Assembly (NCBI RefSeq): GCF_001665575.1
Contig: NZ_LZSU01000029.1
Coordinates: forward strand, 52,917-116,916
DNA: 64,000 bases
Reading direction: 5' to 3'
Source: Mycobacterium sp. 852013-51886_SCH5428379
GTDB taxonomy: Bacteria; Actinomycetota; Actinomycetes; Mycobacteriales; Mycobacteriaceae
Shown here: positions 13,824 through 23,591 of the stretch, piece after piece
How the letters are laid out: the number at the start of each line of letters is the position of its first letter
Position numbering within the stretch: position 1 is the stretch's first letter
Notes under the pieces: model-generated
The model's input: only the letters and a program-made list of their open reading frames with translations
Database searches by the model: none
What the model was told of the DNA's origin: nothing
Position numbers and translations under genes: made by a program

Positions 13824-13919
13824 TGAGTGTGCGTTCACGGCGCCGAGTGTGTCGTCAGGGCGGTTTCCGCGCCCATTTCCCGCCCTGGGCGCACACTCGA
13901 CGCCACCAGTGCACACTCG
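13824..13919. repeat. Palindromic four-box intergenic element, copy 2
   Basis: Boxes TGAGTGTGCG (13824-13833), CGAGTGTGTCG (13844-13854), CGCACACTCG (13890-13899) and tGCACACTCG (13910-13919) with exactly the same 20-46-20 spacing as copy 1. The core between boxes 2 and 3 is nearly identical to copy 1, so the two copies are recent relatives. It lies between the nuclease-like gene and the 3' end of ackA. Confidence 0.9.
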
Positions 13920-13951
13920 ACGGGCTCGACGGGCTCGACGGGCTCGACGGG
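13916..13951. repeat. Tandem repeat, four copies of CTCGACGGG
   Basis: Four perfect consecutive 9-base units, the first beginning inside the last box of palindromic copy 2 and the array ending 16 bases before the ackA stop. It looks like slippage expansion of the junction sequence between the palindrome and the flank, and should be length-variable between strains. Confidence 0.9.
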
Positions 13952-13967
13952 CCGCGTGAACGCGCCG

Positions 13968-15155
13968 TCAGATCACCTGCACGCACGCCCGCGCGATCGC
14001 CAACTCCTCGTTGGTCGGGACGACCAGCACCGTCGTCGGCGACGCATCGGCAGAGATCCGGCGTGCCGTCTTGGCGGGGCTGTCGTTGAGGTGCTCGTCG
14101 AGTTCGATGCCCAGCGGCGCGAGTCCGGACAACGCGTCGCGACGCACCGAGGCGTCGTTCTCCCCTACCCCGGCGGTGAAGGTGATGACGTCGGTGGTGC
14201 CCAGCAGCGCGAGATAGGCGCCGATGTACTTGCGCAGCCGGTGGATGTAGACGTCGTAGGCCAGGCGGGCTTCCTCGTCGCCGCCGGCGATCCGCTGGTG
14301 CAGCACCCGGAAGTCGATCTCGCCGCCCAGTCCGCGAACGCCGGCCCGCTTGTTGAGCATCGTCTCTATCTCCTCGACGCCCATATCCGCTGTGCGCCAG
14401 AGGTAGACGAGCACGCCCGGGTCGATGTCGCCGGATCGGGTGCCCATCACCAAACCCTCCATCGGCGTGAGGCCCATCGACGTGTCGACCGGCCTGCCGC
14501 CGAGAATCGCCGAGGCCGACGCACCGTTGCCAAGGTGCAGCACGATCTGACTGAGCGACTCCAGCGGAGCGCCGAGGTAGGCCGCGGCCTGTTCGCTGAC
14601 GTACTGGTGTGAGGTGCCGTGGAACCCGTAGCGGCGAATGTGCCACTGCTCGGCCAGATCCCGGTCGATGGCGTAGGTGGCCGCGGCCGGCGGCAGGTCG
14701 TGGAAGAACGCGGTGTCGAACACCGCGACGTGTGGCAGATCGGGCAGCACCTTGCGCGCGACGGCGATACCGAGGACTGCGGGTGGATTGTGCAGCGGCG
14801 CCATCGGCGCGAGTTCCTCGATGCGACGCACCACCGCGTCGTCGATCACCGTCGGCTGGTACAGGTCGGGGCCGCCGTGCACGACCCGGTGCCCGACGGC
14901 GACGAGGCCGACCGAGCCGAGTTCGGCGCCCGCCTCGTCGAACAGGTCGAAGGCCAGCCGCAGCGCCGCCTCGTGATCGGGTACGCGGTTATCGCGTGTC
15001 ACCTCTCGGTCGCCGACCACCAGACGTGCCGCCGACGCGTCCTCACCGATGCGCTCGATGGTCCCGTCCGCGAGCGATACACCCGAATCCGGCTGCACAA
15101 GCTGGAATTTGACCGACGACGATCCGGAGTTCAGGACGAGCACAGTGCGACTCAT
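13968..15155 (-). CDS. ackA: Acetate kinase AckA
   Basis: A 395-residue ASKHA-fold kinase, typical length. Motifs: [14 protein letters not shown] (N-terminal phosphate loop), [49 protein letters not shown] and [14 protein letters not shown]. It interconverts acetyl phosphate plus ADP with acetate plus ATP. Its ATG overlaps the pta stop by four bases, so the pair is a coupled operon for acetate production and assimilation. Confidence 0.97.
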   Translation of the reverse strand: MSRTVLVLNSGSSSVKFQLVQPDSGVSLADGTIERIGEDASAARLVVGDREVTRDNRVPDHEAALRLAFDLFDEAGAELGSVGLVAVGHRVVHGGPDLYQPTVIDDAVVRRIEELAPMAPLHNPPAVLGIAVARKVLPDLPHVAVFDTAFFHDLPPAAATYAIDRDLAEQWHIRRYGFHGTSHQYVSEQAAAYLGAPLESLSQIVLHLGNGASASAILGGRPVDTSMGLTPMEGLVMGTRSGDIDPGVLVYLWRTADMGVEEIETMLNKRAGVRGLGGEIDFRVLHQRIAGGDEEARLAYDVYIHRLRKYIGAYLALLGTTDVITFTAGVGENDASVRRDALSGLAPLGIELDEHLNDSPAKTARRISADASPTTVLVVPTNEELAIARACVQVI

Positions 15156-17272
15156 TTGATCCCCTGCGCTTGGATCGCGGTGATCGCGACCGTGTTGACG
15201 ATGTCCTCGACCAGCGCACCGCGCGACAGATCGTTGACCGGTTGATTGAGACCCTGCAGCACCGGACCGATCGCGATGGCGCCTGCGCTGCGCTGCACCG
15301 CCTTGTAGGTGTTGTTGCCGGTGTTCAGGTCAGGGAAGATCAGCACCGTCGCCCGGCCCGCGACGGCGGAATCGGGCATCTTGGTCTTGGCGACCGACGG
15401 TTCGACTGCCGCGTCGTACTGGATCGGACCTTCCACCAGGAGGTCCGGTTCACGTTGTCGGACGAGTTCTGTTGCCGCACGTACCTTGTCGACGTCGGCG
15501 CCGGTTCCCGACGTTCCGGTCGAATACGACAGCATCGCCACCCGCGGTTCGATACCGAACTGGGCGGCGGTGCGCGCCGACGAGATCGCGATGTCGGCGA
15601 GTTGCTCGGCGGTCGGATCGGGGACGATCGCGCAGTCGCCGTAGGCCAGCACCTCGTCGGCCAGACACATCAGGAAGATGCTCGAAACGGTGTCCACATC
15701 GGGCAGCGTCTTGATGATCTCGAATGCCGGCCGCACGGTATGCGCGGTGGTGTGCATGGCCCCGGAGACCATGCCGTCGACCATGTCGTTGTGCACCAGC
15801 ATGGTGCCGAAATAGGAGACGTCGTGGATGATCTCGCGGGCCTGCTCGACGGTGACGCCCTTGTGCTTGCGTAGTTCGGCGTACTGTTCGGCGAACTGGT
15901 CGCAGAGCTCATCGGTGCGCGGGTCGATCACCACCGCATCGGTGATGTCGAGGCCGAGTTCAGCTGCCCGGGAACGGATCTGCGACTCCTCACCGAGGAT
16001 CGTCAGATCCGCGACCCCGCGCTGCAGGAGGCGGCCCGCGGCGGTGAGGATGCGGTCGTCCTCACCTTCGGGTAGGACGATGCGCTTGCGGTCCGAGCGG
16101 GCCTGGTCGAGCAGCTGATAGGTGAACATCTGCGGCGTGACGACCGTCGGGATCGGGATGGCGAGTTTGCCGAGCAGGTCGGCGGTGTCGACGTGTTCGT
16201 CCATCAGCGCCAGTGCCGTGTCGATCTTGCGGACGGATTCGGCGGTGACGCGTCCGCGGGTTCCCGCCACGCGCCGCGCCGTCTCGAACGTCCCGTACTC
16301 CGTGGCGATGATCGGCAGTCGCAGTTTCAGACCGGCGACCAGTTCGGCGATCGACGGGTGCAGCGGCAGGCCGCCGTTGAGGATGATGCCGGACAGGGAC
16401 GGAAACCCCTCGGCGACATGGGCACTGGATACGGCGAGGACCACGTCCGACCGATCCCCGGGGGTCACGACGACGACGCCTTCGGTGAGCCGCTCCAGTA
16501 CGTGTTCGGCGGTCATACCGGCCACCAGCACGTCCATCGCCTCACGGTGGAGCAGACGCTCGTCGCCGCTGAGCACGGTGCCGTCCACCGCGTCGCACAG
16601 TTCGCTGATCGACGGTGCGACCAGCAGCGGCTCCTCGGGCAGCGCGTATGTCGGCGGGCCGTCGAGCTGTTGTAGCGCCTTGCAGATCGCACCGAGTTCG
16701 GTTGGCGCACAACGGTTGGCGACCACTGCCGCGGTGTGCGCGTGCTGGGCAAAAATCTCCCCGAGGCAGAGTTCGACCACGCCGGCGACCTCCTCGGGCG
16801 TCCGGTCCTTGGCCTTGACGGCCAGTACCACCGGCGCACCGAGGTTGGCGGCGATGCGTGCGTTGGCCGACAGCTCGCTCGGGGTGGCGACATCGGTGTA
16901 GTCGCTGCCGACGATCAGCACCGCATCGCACCGGTCGGCCATGCGGTGGTACCGGTCGACGATGTCGGCGAGGGCCCCGTCGGGGTCGTCGTGGAGCCGG
17001 CGGTACCCCACGCCCACACAGTCCTCGTAGGGCAGGTCGGCTGTGGCCCGGGCGAGCAGGAGCTCGAGGATGTAGTCGCGGGGGCCTTCCGCGTCAGCGG
17101 ACCCCCCGCCCTCCGGGCGCCGGGTGATGGGCCGGAACACCCCCACCTTGGCGACGGTGGCGGTCAGGCTGCGGAGAAGCCCGAGCGCAACAGTCGACTT
17201 GCCGGTGTCGCCTTCGGGCGAAGCGATGTAGATGGCGGAGATCTGATCGGATGAGCGGTTGCCGTCGATCAC
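15152..17272 (-). CDS. pta: Phosphate acetyltransferase Pta (long form)
   Basis: A 706-residue, three-part enzyme: an N-terminal P-loop BioD-like domain ([18 protein letters not shown]), a central DRTGG-type regulatory region (residues about 220-340), and the C-terminal catalytic domain from about residue 385 ([90 protein letters not shown]). It exchanges acetyl-CoA and acetyl phosphate. The start is GTG at 17272. Coupled to ackA downstream. Confidence 0.97.
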   Translation of the reverse strand: MIDGNRSSDQISAIYIASPEGDTGKSTVALGLLRSLTATVAKVGVFRPITRRPEGGGSADAEGPRDYILELLLARATADLPYEDCVGVGYRRLHDDPDGALADIVDRYHRMADRCDAVLIVGSDYTDVATPSELSANARIAANLGAPVVLAVKAKDRTPEEVAGVVELCLGEIFAQHAHTAAVVANRCAPTELGAICKALQQLDGPPTYALPEEPLLVAPSISELCDAVDGTVLSGDERLLHREAMDVLVAGMTAEHVLERLTEGVVVVTPGDRSDVVLAVSSAHVAEGFPSLSGIILNGGLPLHPSIAELVAGLKLRLPIIATEYGTFETARRVAGTRGRVTAESVRKIDTALALMDEHVDTADLLGKLAIPIPTVVTPQMFTYQLLDQARSDRKRIVLPEGEDDRILTAAGRLLQRGVADLTILGEESQIRSRAAELGLDITDAVVIDPRTDELCDQFAEQYAELRKHKGVTVEQAREIIHDVSYFGTMLVHNDMVDGMVSGAMHTTAHTVRPAFEIIKTLPDVDTVSSIFLMCLADEVLAYGDCAIVPDPTAEQLADIAISSARTAAQFGIEPRVAMLSYSTGTSGTGADVDKVRAATELVRQREPDLLVEGPIQYDAAVEPSVAKTKMPDSAVAGRATVLIFPDLNTGNNTYKAVQRSAGAIAIGPVLQGLNQPVNDLSRGALVEDIVNTVAITAIQAQGIK

Positions 17273-17281
17273 CCGGCCAGC

Positions 17282-18256
17282 TTAGCCGGGCGGCAACCCC
17301 CCACCGCATTCTCGACGCCAGTCGGCGAAAGCCTCCTCGAGCGTGAACTCCTGGGTGAAGCCGATATCGGCCAGCCGGTCGGAGCTGATGTTGGTGTCCA
17401 TGTGCAGTTTCTGGATGCGCCGCGGATGGACGCCGAAGCGGGTGCCGGCCGGGTCGACGACCGCGAACGGGGTCGCCGCCGCCAGGGCGAACCGATAGGG
17501 AACCGTCGGTGGATGACGGTCCCAGCCCCACGCCTTGTTGATGGCCTCGACGTGGTCGCGGATCATCGTCGGCTGCGGATAGACGGCGTGATAAGTGTCG
17601 TGCGGCCCGTCGTCGTCGATCAGCACGCCCAGCAGGCGGACCATGTCCTTGAGGTAGATGCAGCTCTTCACCGTGTCTTGGCGGCCGATGTAGCCGAATC
17701 GCCTCCGGCTCAGACCCCGGATCAGCCGCGACATGTTGCCCTGATCGCCCGGACCGAATACCACTCCGGGTCGCACGATGCGCAGTCGGCGCCCCGGCTT
17801 GGCCACCTGCCACGCCCGCAGGATCTCCTCGGCTTGCAGCTTGCTCGCGCCGTACGCGGTGTCGGCATCGCCGAAATCACTCTCCGAGCGGCGCCAGGGA
17901 CCGGGGGCGAAGGCCATCATCGAACTCGTGAACACGATGTTGCGTACGCCCGCCTCGTCGGCGACCCGGCAGAGCCGACGGGTGGCTTCTGCGTTGTTGG
18001 CGAAGTAGTCCCGCCACGGGAAACCGGGCTCCTTGGAGAGCGCGGCCAGGTGCACGATGGTCGGCGGGCATGGGTTCGGAAGGTCGCCTGCGGTGATGGT
18101 GGTCAGGTCGAGGCGCAGCGAGTCGGGCCCGGGCTGCGCCTCCCGGTCGATCCCCACGACAGTCCGGCCCCGATCCCGCAGGTCGGCCACCAGCGCACTG
18201 CCGATGAAACCCGCACTGCCCGTGACGATCACCGCATCATCGGCAGTCATCGGCAT
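17282..18256 (-). CDS. NAD-dependent epimerase/dehydratase (extended SDR)
   Basis: About 324 residues with the NAD motif VTGSAGFIGSALV near the N-terminus, the catalytic Tyr-x3-Lys in TAYGASKLQAEE, a Ser in FTSSMMAF, and the family segment RIVRPGVVFGPGD. It resembles sugar-nucleotide epimerases/dehydratases but could also act on a non-sugar. ATG at 18256 is chosen for the AAGGGGGA ribosome site just upstream. It is the left-hand gene of the polysaccharide locus, ending 10 bases from pta, and is read in the same direction as the GMC-AKR pair. Confidence 0.8.
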   Translation of the reverse strand: MPMTADDAVIVTGSAGFIGSALVADLRDRGRTVVGIDREAQPGPDSLRLDLTTITAGDLPNPCPPTIVHLAALSKEPGFPWRDYFANNAEATRRLCRVADEAGVRNIVFTSSMMAFAPGPWRRSESDFGDADTAYGASKLQAEEILRAWQVAKPGRRLRIVRPGVVFGPGDQGNMSRLIRGLSRRRFGYIGRQDTVKSCIYLKDMVRLLGVLIDDDGPHDTYHAVYPQPTMIRDHVEAINKAWGWDRHPPTVPYRFALAAATPFAVVDPAGTRFGVHPRRIQKLHMDTNISSDRLADIGFTQEFTLEEAFADWRRECGGGLPPG

Positions 18257-18284
18257 GGATTCCCCCTTCGGATCGATCTTGGCA

Positions 18285-19979
18285 TCAACGGTCACCGGCC
18301 GCAGACTTCGACCGGGCGTGGGCGAGGTGATCGGCCAACCGGACGCCCAGTGCGAGTCCGACCAGTGTCGGATTGGCCTGGCTCGACGTCGGCAGAACCG
18401 ACGTGCTCGCGACGTACAGTCCGCGCACCCCGTGGACCTGGAGGTTCGCGTCGACGACACCCCCGTCGGCGTCTGCGGACATCCGGGTGGTCCCACTCTG
18501 GTGGAACCCGGCCCACCCGCGCATGAATTTCCGTACCGAGTCCTCGGCGTCATCGGTCAACCATTCGACGCTGCCGGCGCCGTTGTCGCGCAGGTGGGCG
18601 TCGATGAGTTCGACGGTCTTACGCGCGTACTCGTAGTCGGCGTCCGAGAAATGCAGATGAGTCCGGATCTTGCGCATGCCCAGCGCATCGCGCTCGTCGG
18701 TGAGTTCGATTCGACTGTCCCAGTGCGGAAGCTGCTCGCCGTGGTAGTGGAGCGCATACCGGTTCTCGGCGCTCTTGACGAAGAACCCCGGCGCCTTGCG
18801 CCCCTTGCGGATGAGGCGGGCGTAGGTGAAGGTCACCGCAAACCGGATCGACGGCAGCAGATCACGCACGACGTTGCGCAGATGTGCCCGGATCTGTGGC
18901 CGGCCCTCGACCTTGGTGTGCGTCTCGCGGATCGCCTCGGCGAGCAGGAGCCGACCGACCGGGGAGATCAGTGTCAGGTACACCGCCGACAGGATTCCGC
19001 TTCCGTGTGCCGGATCGCTGATCGGCGGATTGACCAGCCAGACTGCCACATTGGGCATGTTCAGCTGGCGCTGCACCCCTGGGCTGAGGGTGAACCGCCG
19101 ACGGACGTAGACACCGTCGTTGTCGCGCTCGTGCTGATGGATCACTTTGTCGGTGTTGAATTTCACGCGCGCGAACCGGCCCTCGACATGGGTCATGTAC
19201 CAGCGTCCGAGGTGTCCACCGGCATTGCCCAGTCCCGCCGGGTGATGCCGGTCCGACGCCAACAGCAGCCGGGTCGCCTCGATGCCACCGGTCGCGACGA
19301 CGTAATCGGTTGCGACGACTCGTCCTTCCCTGCCGTCGAGTGTCTTGACGACGAGGTGGTCGACGGAGTCACCGCCGGCATCGGTCACCACTTCCGTGCA
19401 CGTCAGACCGGTCCACAGCGTGAGACTCGGCGCGTCGCGCAGATCGGCCCGGTACTCGCGCCCGAACCGCGTCGGCAACGCCCACCGCTCGAGATCGGTC
19501 GTCCGTACGTCACCGTCCGGAAGGCCGTCGACCATGTCGCGGTCCGCCAGCTCTGGAACATCGCGGACGTTGAACGCCGCCCGGCCGCACTGGGCCCAGT
19601 CGCAGGCCCGCTGAAGATAGGGGGCGACGTCCTCGTAGCCGATCGGCCATGGGGCGTCGGCGGTGATCGGCCGGTTCTCGAAGTCGATCGGGTCATAGGC
19701 GACGCATCGCCCGCCCCAGAGCGCAGACGCACCGCCCAGTGCACGACGCAGCGCCAGGTCGCTGCGGGTGTGGAAGTAATCGTCCTGCCGCGAATCGAAA
19801 TCCGCGAGCTGTTGCGCGGTGGGATCCGATCTGTCCAAGCCGCTTTCGATGAGCGCCACCTCGACGCCCTTCCTCGCGAGCTCCAGTGCCATCGCGATCC
19901 CGATCGGGCCCGCCCCCACGATCGCGACGTCCGTCTCGATCGTCATGCCCGTGGTGAACGCTTCGGGATCCCGGATCAC
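18285..19979 (-). CDS. GMC-family FAD-dependent oxidoreductase
   Basis: About 564 residues. The N-terminal FAD motif DVAIVGAGPIGIAMALELARKG, an ALGGASALWGGRCV segment and the C-terminal HQSGTTRMSADADGGVVD...LYVASTSVLPTSSQANPTLVGLALGVRLADHL identify a glucose-methanol-choline type oxidase/dehydrogenase. No signal peptide is seen, so it is cytoplasmic and probably acts on a sugar or lipid intermediate rather than on exported polymer. GTG at 19979 overlaps the AKR stop by four bases; ATG at 19946 is the alternative. Substrate unknown; part of a redox cassette. Confidence 0.8.
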   Translation of the reverse strand: MIRDPEAFTTGMTIETDVAIVGAGPIGIAMALELARKGVEVALIESGLDRSDPTAQQLADFDSRQDDYFHTRSDLALRRALGGASALWGGRCVAYDPIDFENRPITADAPWPIGYEDVAPYLQRACDWAQCGRAAFNVRDVPELADRDMVDGLPDGDVRTTDLERWALPTRFGREYRADLRDAPSLTLWTGLTCTEVVTDAGGDSVDHLVVKTLDGREGRVVATDYVVATGGIEATRLLLASDRHHPAGLGNAGGHLGRWYMTHVEGRFARVKFNTDKVIHQHERDNDGVYVRRRFTLSPGVQRQLNMPNVAVWLVNPPISDPAHGSGILSAVYLTLISPVGRLLLAEAIRETHTKVEGRPQIRAHLRNVVRDLLPSIRFAVTFTYARLIRKGRKAPGFFVKSAENRYALHYHGEQLPHWDSRIELTDERDALGMRKIRTHLHFSDADYEYARKTVELIDAHLRDNGAGSVEWLTDDAEDSVRKFMRGWAGFHQSGTTRMSADADGGVVDANLQVHGVRGLYVASTSVLPTSSQANPTLVGLALGVRLADHLAHARSKSAAGDR

Positions 19980-21001
19980 GCGGCGACCTGCCGGAACTCC
20001 TCGGCGAGCTGGAGGAATCGAGTCAGCGTCTCCGAATCCAGCGGAGACGCCACGGCGGCGGCCGCTTCGGCCACGCGCTCCGGCTTGGTGGTGCTGTAGA
20101 GGACCGCCCGGGAATCGGTGGCGGTTGCTGCCGAGCCGAGGATGAGCTTTGCCAGCGTCCCGGGAGCCAATGGGTCCAGCTGGAGAGCGTCGCGCCACCG
20201 GTTCAGCAGCCCGGGATCCTCGTGCAGTGCGGCAGACAGCATCCCGTACGGCCGGTTCAGCACACCGAACGTGATGTCTGCCGGGCGCGGCGCGGGGTGG
20301 AGCACGTCACTGCGTAGCTGGTCGACTCCCTCGGGTGCGAAGGGCCCGGCGAAGTCCACGCCGAGGCCCTCGTCCTGGGAAACCCCCCAGGCGCGGATCT
20401 TCCCCTTTCGGCGGGCGTCTTCGAAGAACTGGCGGAGTTCGCTGGACGCCACGGTGTCCTGCGGTTCCGGGCCATGGACGAACAGGATGTCGACGTAATC
20501 GACGCCGAGTTGCGTGAGACTCTCGTCCAGACTGCGGGCCGCGATGGTGGCGTCGTACAGCCGTGCGGCGGGAGCGCTCGGCTTCTGGCGCCGCTTGACA
20601 GCAGCCCGCAACGCCGGCGCCTTCCGGAGCACTGCCCGCGCCGGCGCTTGGAACCGGGCGAGCCGTTGCGTCATCGCCCCGACTTCGATGCCGAACTTGG
20701 TCGCGACGGTGACGCTGTCGCGGTCGACGGTGCGCAGGAACGCACCCAATTCGGCCTCCGCCATCCCCAGGCCGTACATGCGCGCGGTGTCGAAGTGGGT
20801 CATCCCGTGATCGACCGCGCTGCCGAGGACGGCCATCCGCTCTTTACGAGAGGGCGACTGCATCAGACCGCCGCACCCGAAACCGACCGCGCTGACCGTC
20901 AGCCGCGATCCTTCCAATTCGATACGCGGCAACACCGCAGCCCGCCCCCCGTTGCTCACACGCTCATCCGCCGGCCGGTCGCCGTCGACGATCCCAGACA
21001 T
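19976..21001 (-). CDS. Aldo/keto reductase family protein
   Basis: About 341 residues with a barrel typical of the family: VSAVGFGCGGLMQ, GMTHFDTARMYGLGMAEAELG (catalytic Asp and Tyr), VTVATKFGIE (Lys), YVDILFVHGPEP (His region). It should reduce a carbonyl with NAD(P)H. Coupled by a GTGA overlap to the GMC oxidoreductase, suggesting consecutive oxidation/reduction on one substrate (inference). ATG at 21001; a TATAAC hexamer about ten bases upstream may be a -10 element with a very short leader. Confidence 0.82.
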   Translation of the reverse strand: MSGIVDGDRPADERVSNGGRAAVLPRIELEGSRLTVSAVGFGCGGLMQSPSRKERMAVLGSAVDHGMTHFDTARMYGLGMAEAELGAFLRTVDRDSVTVATKFGIEVGAMTQRLARFQAPARAVLRKAPALRAAVKRRQKPSAPAARLYDATIAARSLDESLTQLGVDYVDILFVHGPEPQDTVASSELRQFFEDARRKGKIRAWGVSQDEGLGVDFAGPFAPEGVDQLRSDVLHPAPRPADITFGVLNRPYGMLSAALHEDPGLLNRWRDALQLDPLAPGTLAKLILGSAATATDSRAVLYSTTKPERVAEAAAAVASPLDSETLTRFLQLAEEFRQVAA

Positions 21002-21068
21002 CTCCGAGGTTATATGAGCGCAACGTCCTTCGACGTGATCTCGGGGTACGCCCCTGACAGGCTGCGGG

Positions 21069-23078
21069 TCAGACAGACCCGTCTGCGGTGGGCGTCCCGG
21101 CCGGCCCGGGATTCCGGCGCTTCCTCCGCATCCGCGAGATGAGATACAGGGCGACCGCGAGAACCACCAGGGCCGCGACCACGCCTCCGGCGATATAGGC
21201 GTTGCGCTGAGTATCAGACGAGGCGGACGGCGTCGGCTCGGCAGTGTCGGCCGACCGGATCTCGACGTTGACGGGCGTGCCTCCCGCGCCGGCGGCGAGC
21301 ACGTCACCGGTCAGCTGAGACCAGTCGCCGACCGACCCGTCGATGTAGCCGAACAGCGGCTGCACCAGCGACCAGTCCGCAGTCGTCGACACGAGGACGA
21401 CGGAGCGATTGTGCTGCGGGTCGGCGAACGCCTGAATCGATCCGAGACCCTGGCCGACGTCGACCTGCAGCTCGCTCGGCAACCGGAAATTGACGATGGA
21501 GCCGTCGCCGCTCACCGGCGGATTCAGCGACGTCTGCTGAACATTCTTGGAGTTCGCCACGATCAGCGCGCCCTTGGTGGCCTCGGCCGCGGTCTGGAGG
21601 TCGACGACCTGTGGCGTCATCTCGGTCTTGTTGGTACGCGCGATCGCGGCCACGACCCGGGCGGCGTAGTCGAGCTGATTCGGACCGCTACCGTCGAACG
21701 CCACTACGAATTCCGGACTGAACTCCGCCGGGGAGGCCGCGAAACCGCCAAGCGGTGCGCCGCCCCGGTGCACGGTCAGCGTCGACCGCGGATCGATCTG
21801 GAAGGTCATCGGCGCCACCAACGGTCCACACGGTTGATCCGGGGTGTAGGTGAGTGTGACGTCGAGATTGATCCACTGTGAGTCGAGCGCCGCGCTGTCC
21901 AGCGTGAAATCGGCGTCGAGATGGCCGGAGTTGTCGAGGGTGGCCCGATAGACGACCAGATCCTTGGAACGGACCACGACCGATGCCGCGTCGCCCGCGG
22001 GCACCGGCGTGTAATCAGCGAGCAGGTGGACGTCGACCTTGTCGAACCGGGGTCCCAGCGTTGTCCGCTGGATCCCGGCCTGCATGCTGTTGGTTCCGAG
22101 GACGTCCGTTTTCATGACGCCCACGTCCAGGTCATCGAGTGTCATCGTGTCCCGGACCGGATCGACGTCCGATCCCGCTTCGTCCACGCGGGCCGTGCGC
22201 GCCTGCGCCAGCGGCTGCAGACCAGTGGCGATCAGCGACAACTGCTCCGAGAGCGCGTCGCCATCCCCCGAGACGCGGAGATAAGCCTCTGGCGCTCCGG
22301 CGTTCTCGACGGTGAGACCGGGCTCGCCGGTCTCGACGACGACCGCGCGTTCCAGCCCGAAGGCCGGCGGCGGGACCGCGCCGCGCGGTTGGCTGACGAC
22401 CGCGATGGACAGCTGCTGGGCTGCGTAGGACCGCCCCAGCGCCGATGCCAGCGTCAGCGCCGCCTGCTGCTCGGCGGCGTTGGCGTCGTTCGGCGTATAG
22501 ATCGTGACTCGTCCGAGCACCGGCGCGAAGAAATTCGCCACGGTGGTCACGGGGAGCTGAACTCCGGCGAACACCGTCGTCAGGTTGCTGAGCTCCACTC
22601 GCGGAAGTGGCCGGCAGACGCGCTCTCTGTCGTCGCGTGCGCGGATCGCGAAGGTCAGGTCGGTCGCCGAGCCTCTGACGCTCGCCGCAGCTATGTCTAC
22701 ATCGAACGGCGTCATCACCCGACCGGGCGCTGGGGGCGGGATATCGACCGACGCCAGGAAGTTGCCCTCCCGGTCCTCGATCTCCACGTAGCCGGCGTCG
22801 ACGTCCATCGGGGTGTGGATCATGCCCTGCAAGCGCACAGCGGTCAGTCCGGCCGGCGCGTTGATTGTGAAGCTGCTGCGACCGGAGCCGTACAGTTCGA
22901 ACGATGACGGCTGCCCGAGAGCAGACCACGGCAACGTGGTGCCTGTCGGATCGCCAGGGGCCTCGGCGTCGTCGTCGGGTTGCGCGTGCGCTGCACCGGC
23001 GACCAACCCGCTGAGGGTCATCGGCATGAGGAGCACCAGGAACAGGGTGAGCGCGCGCGCCACCACGCTGCGACTCAC
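21069..23078 (-). CDS. BcsB-like membrane-anchored polysaccharide export protein
   Basis: A 669-residue protein with a cleavable signal peptide (ALTLFLVLLMPMTLSGLVAGAAHA), a large external region and one C-terminal membrane helix (YIAGGVVAALVVLAVALYLI) followed by RMRRKRR. The layout and segments such as NLDVTLTYTPDQPCG and IDPRSTLTVHRG resemble the cellulose-synthase partner BcsB, which guides the chain outside the membrane. No BcsA catalytic subunit is in the window, so it must serve another synthase or a Wzx/Wzy-type product. GTG at 23078 follows a strong GAGGAAGGG site. Confidence 0.7.
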   Translation of the reverse strand: MSRSVVARALTLFLVLLMPMTLSGLVAGAAHAQPDDDAEAPGDPTGTTLPWSALGQPSSFELYGSGRSSFTINAPAGLTAVRLQGMIHTPMDVDAGYVEIEDREGNFLASVDIPPPAPGRVMTPFDVDIAAASVRGSATDLTFAIRARDDRERVCRPLPRVELSNLTTVFAGVQLPVTTVANFFAPVLGRVTIYTPNDANAAEQQAALTLASALGRSYAAQQLSIAVVSQPRGAVPPPAFGLERAVVVETGEPGLTVENAGAPEAYLRVSGDGDALSEQLSLIATGLQPLAQARTARVDEAGSDVDPVRDTMTLDDLDVGVMKTDVLGTNSMQAGIQRTTLGPRFDKVDVHLLADYTPVPAGDAASVVVRSKDLVVYRATLDNSGHLDADFTLDSAALDSQWINLDVTLTYTPDQPCGPLVAPMTFQIDPRSTLTVHRGGAPLGGFAASPAEFSPEFVVAFDGSGPNQLDYAARVVAAIARTNKTEMTPQVVDLQTAAEATKGALIVANSKNVQQTSLNPPVSGDGSIVNFRLPSELQVDVGQGLGSIQAFADPQHNRSVVLVSTTADWSLVQPLFGYIDGSVGDWSQLTGDVLAAGAGGTPVNVEIRSADTAEPTPSASSDTQRNAYIAGGVVAALVVLAVALYLISRMRRKRRNPGPAGTPTADGSV

Positions 23079-23591
23079 AGTCCCTTCCTCAGGGGAATGG
23101 CCGGGACGCTATGGCCCTGTCCGCCACGGGCCCGCCGGGCCCCCATTTGCTGCGATGCCGGAAGCCGGACCGAACCGATCGAATTCACGCAGTTCCACTT
23201 TCGAGAGTCTTCGCAGGCTCAGACCACGCTGGCCGGATTAGTACCCTAGCAGGGCAAGTCTGGCAAATCCGTCAGTCTTGGCCCCAACCCCTCGGGAGTC
23301 CGCTGGCGCCCTCCAGGCGCCTCATCCTGCGACAACAGGCGAACATCTGGTGATACCGTCGTCGCCATGCGCGGTGGCCTGTTGAACGCTCCCCTGACGC
23401 CCTGGTGAATTCGGCGGAAGCCCCGGGAGTCATGAGAAGGGGTCGAATACCATTAGCGGCGAACTGCATTCGTAAAACCCGGGTGACCCCCACTCCAAAC
23501 GCGCACTCGCCGCGGTTCCGCCGAGTCGATGAGCAGGCGATCGCCGACGTGCGGAGTTCGCACGTCCTCGTGTCGACAAGTCTGGCGGGAC
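23079..23591. other. 513-bp intergenic region between divergent bcsB-like and wzz-like genes
   Basis: No convincing gene: short open frames on both strands lack ribosome sites and protein-like composition. It should hold both divergent promoters of the polysaccharide locus. A candidate minus-strand promoter is annotated separately. On the plus side several AT-richer hexamers (TAAAAC at about 23473, an extended -10-like TGGTGATACC at about 23349) are possible but weak. The sequence is less GC-rich than its surroundings by eye. Room exists for a small RNA or regulatory leader, but I see no defined structure. Confidence 0.6.
23238..23266 (-). promoter_or_regulatory. Candidate promoter for bcsB-like gene
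   Basis: On the minus strand TTGCCA (23261-23266) and TACTAA (23238-23243) are separated by 17 bases, the ideal spacing for a primary sigma factor promoter. It would give a leader of about 150 bases before the GTG at 23078. Prediction only. Confidence 0.35.

Noticed and set aside
13824..13951. Palindrome plus tandem repeat as a small CRISPR array
   Set aside because: Units are 9 bases without spacers and there are no cas genes; the rest is an inverted repeat.
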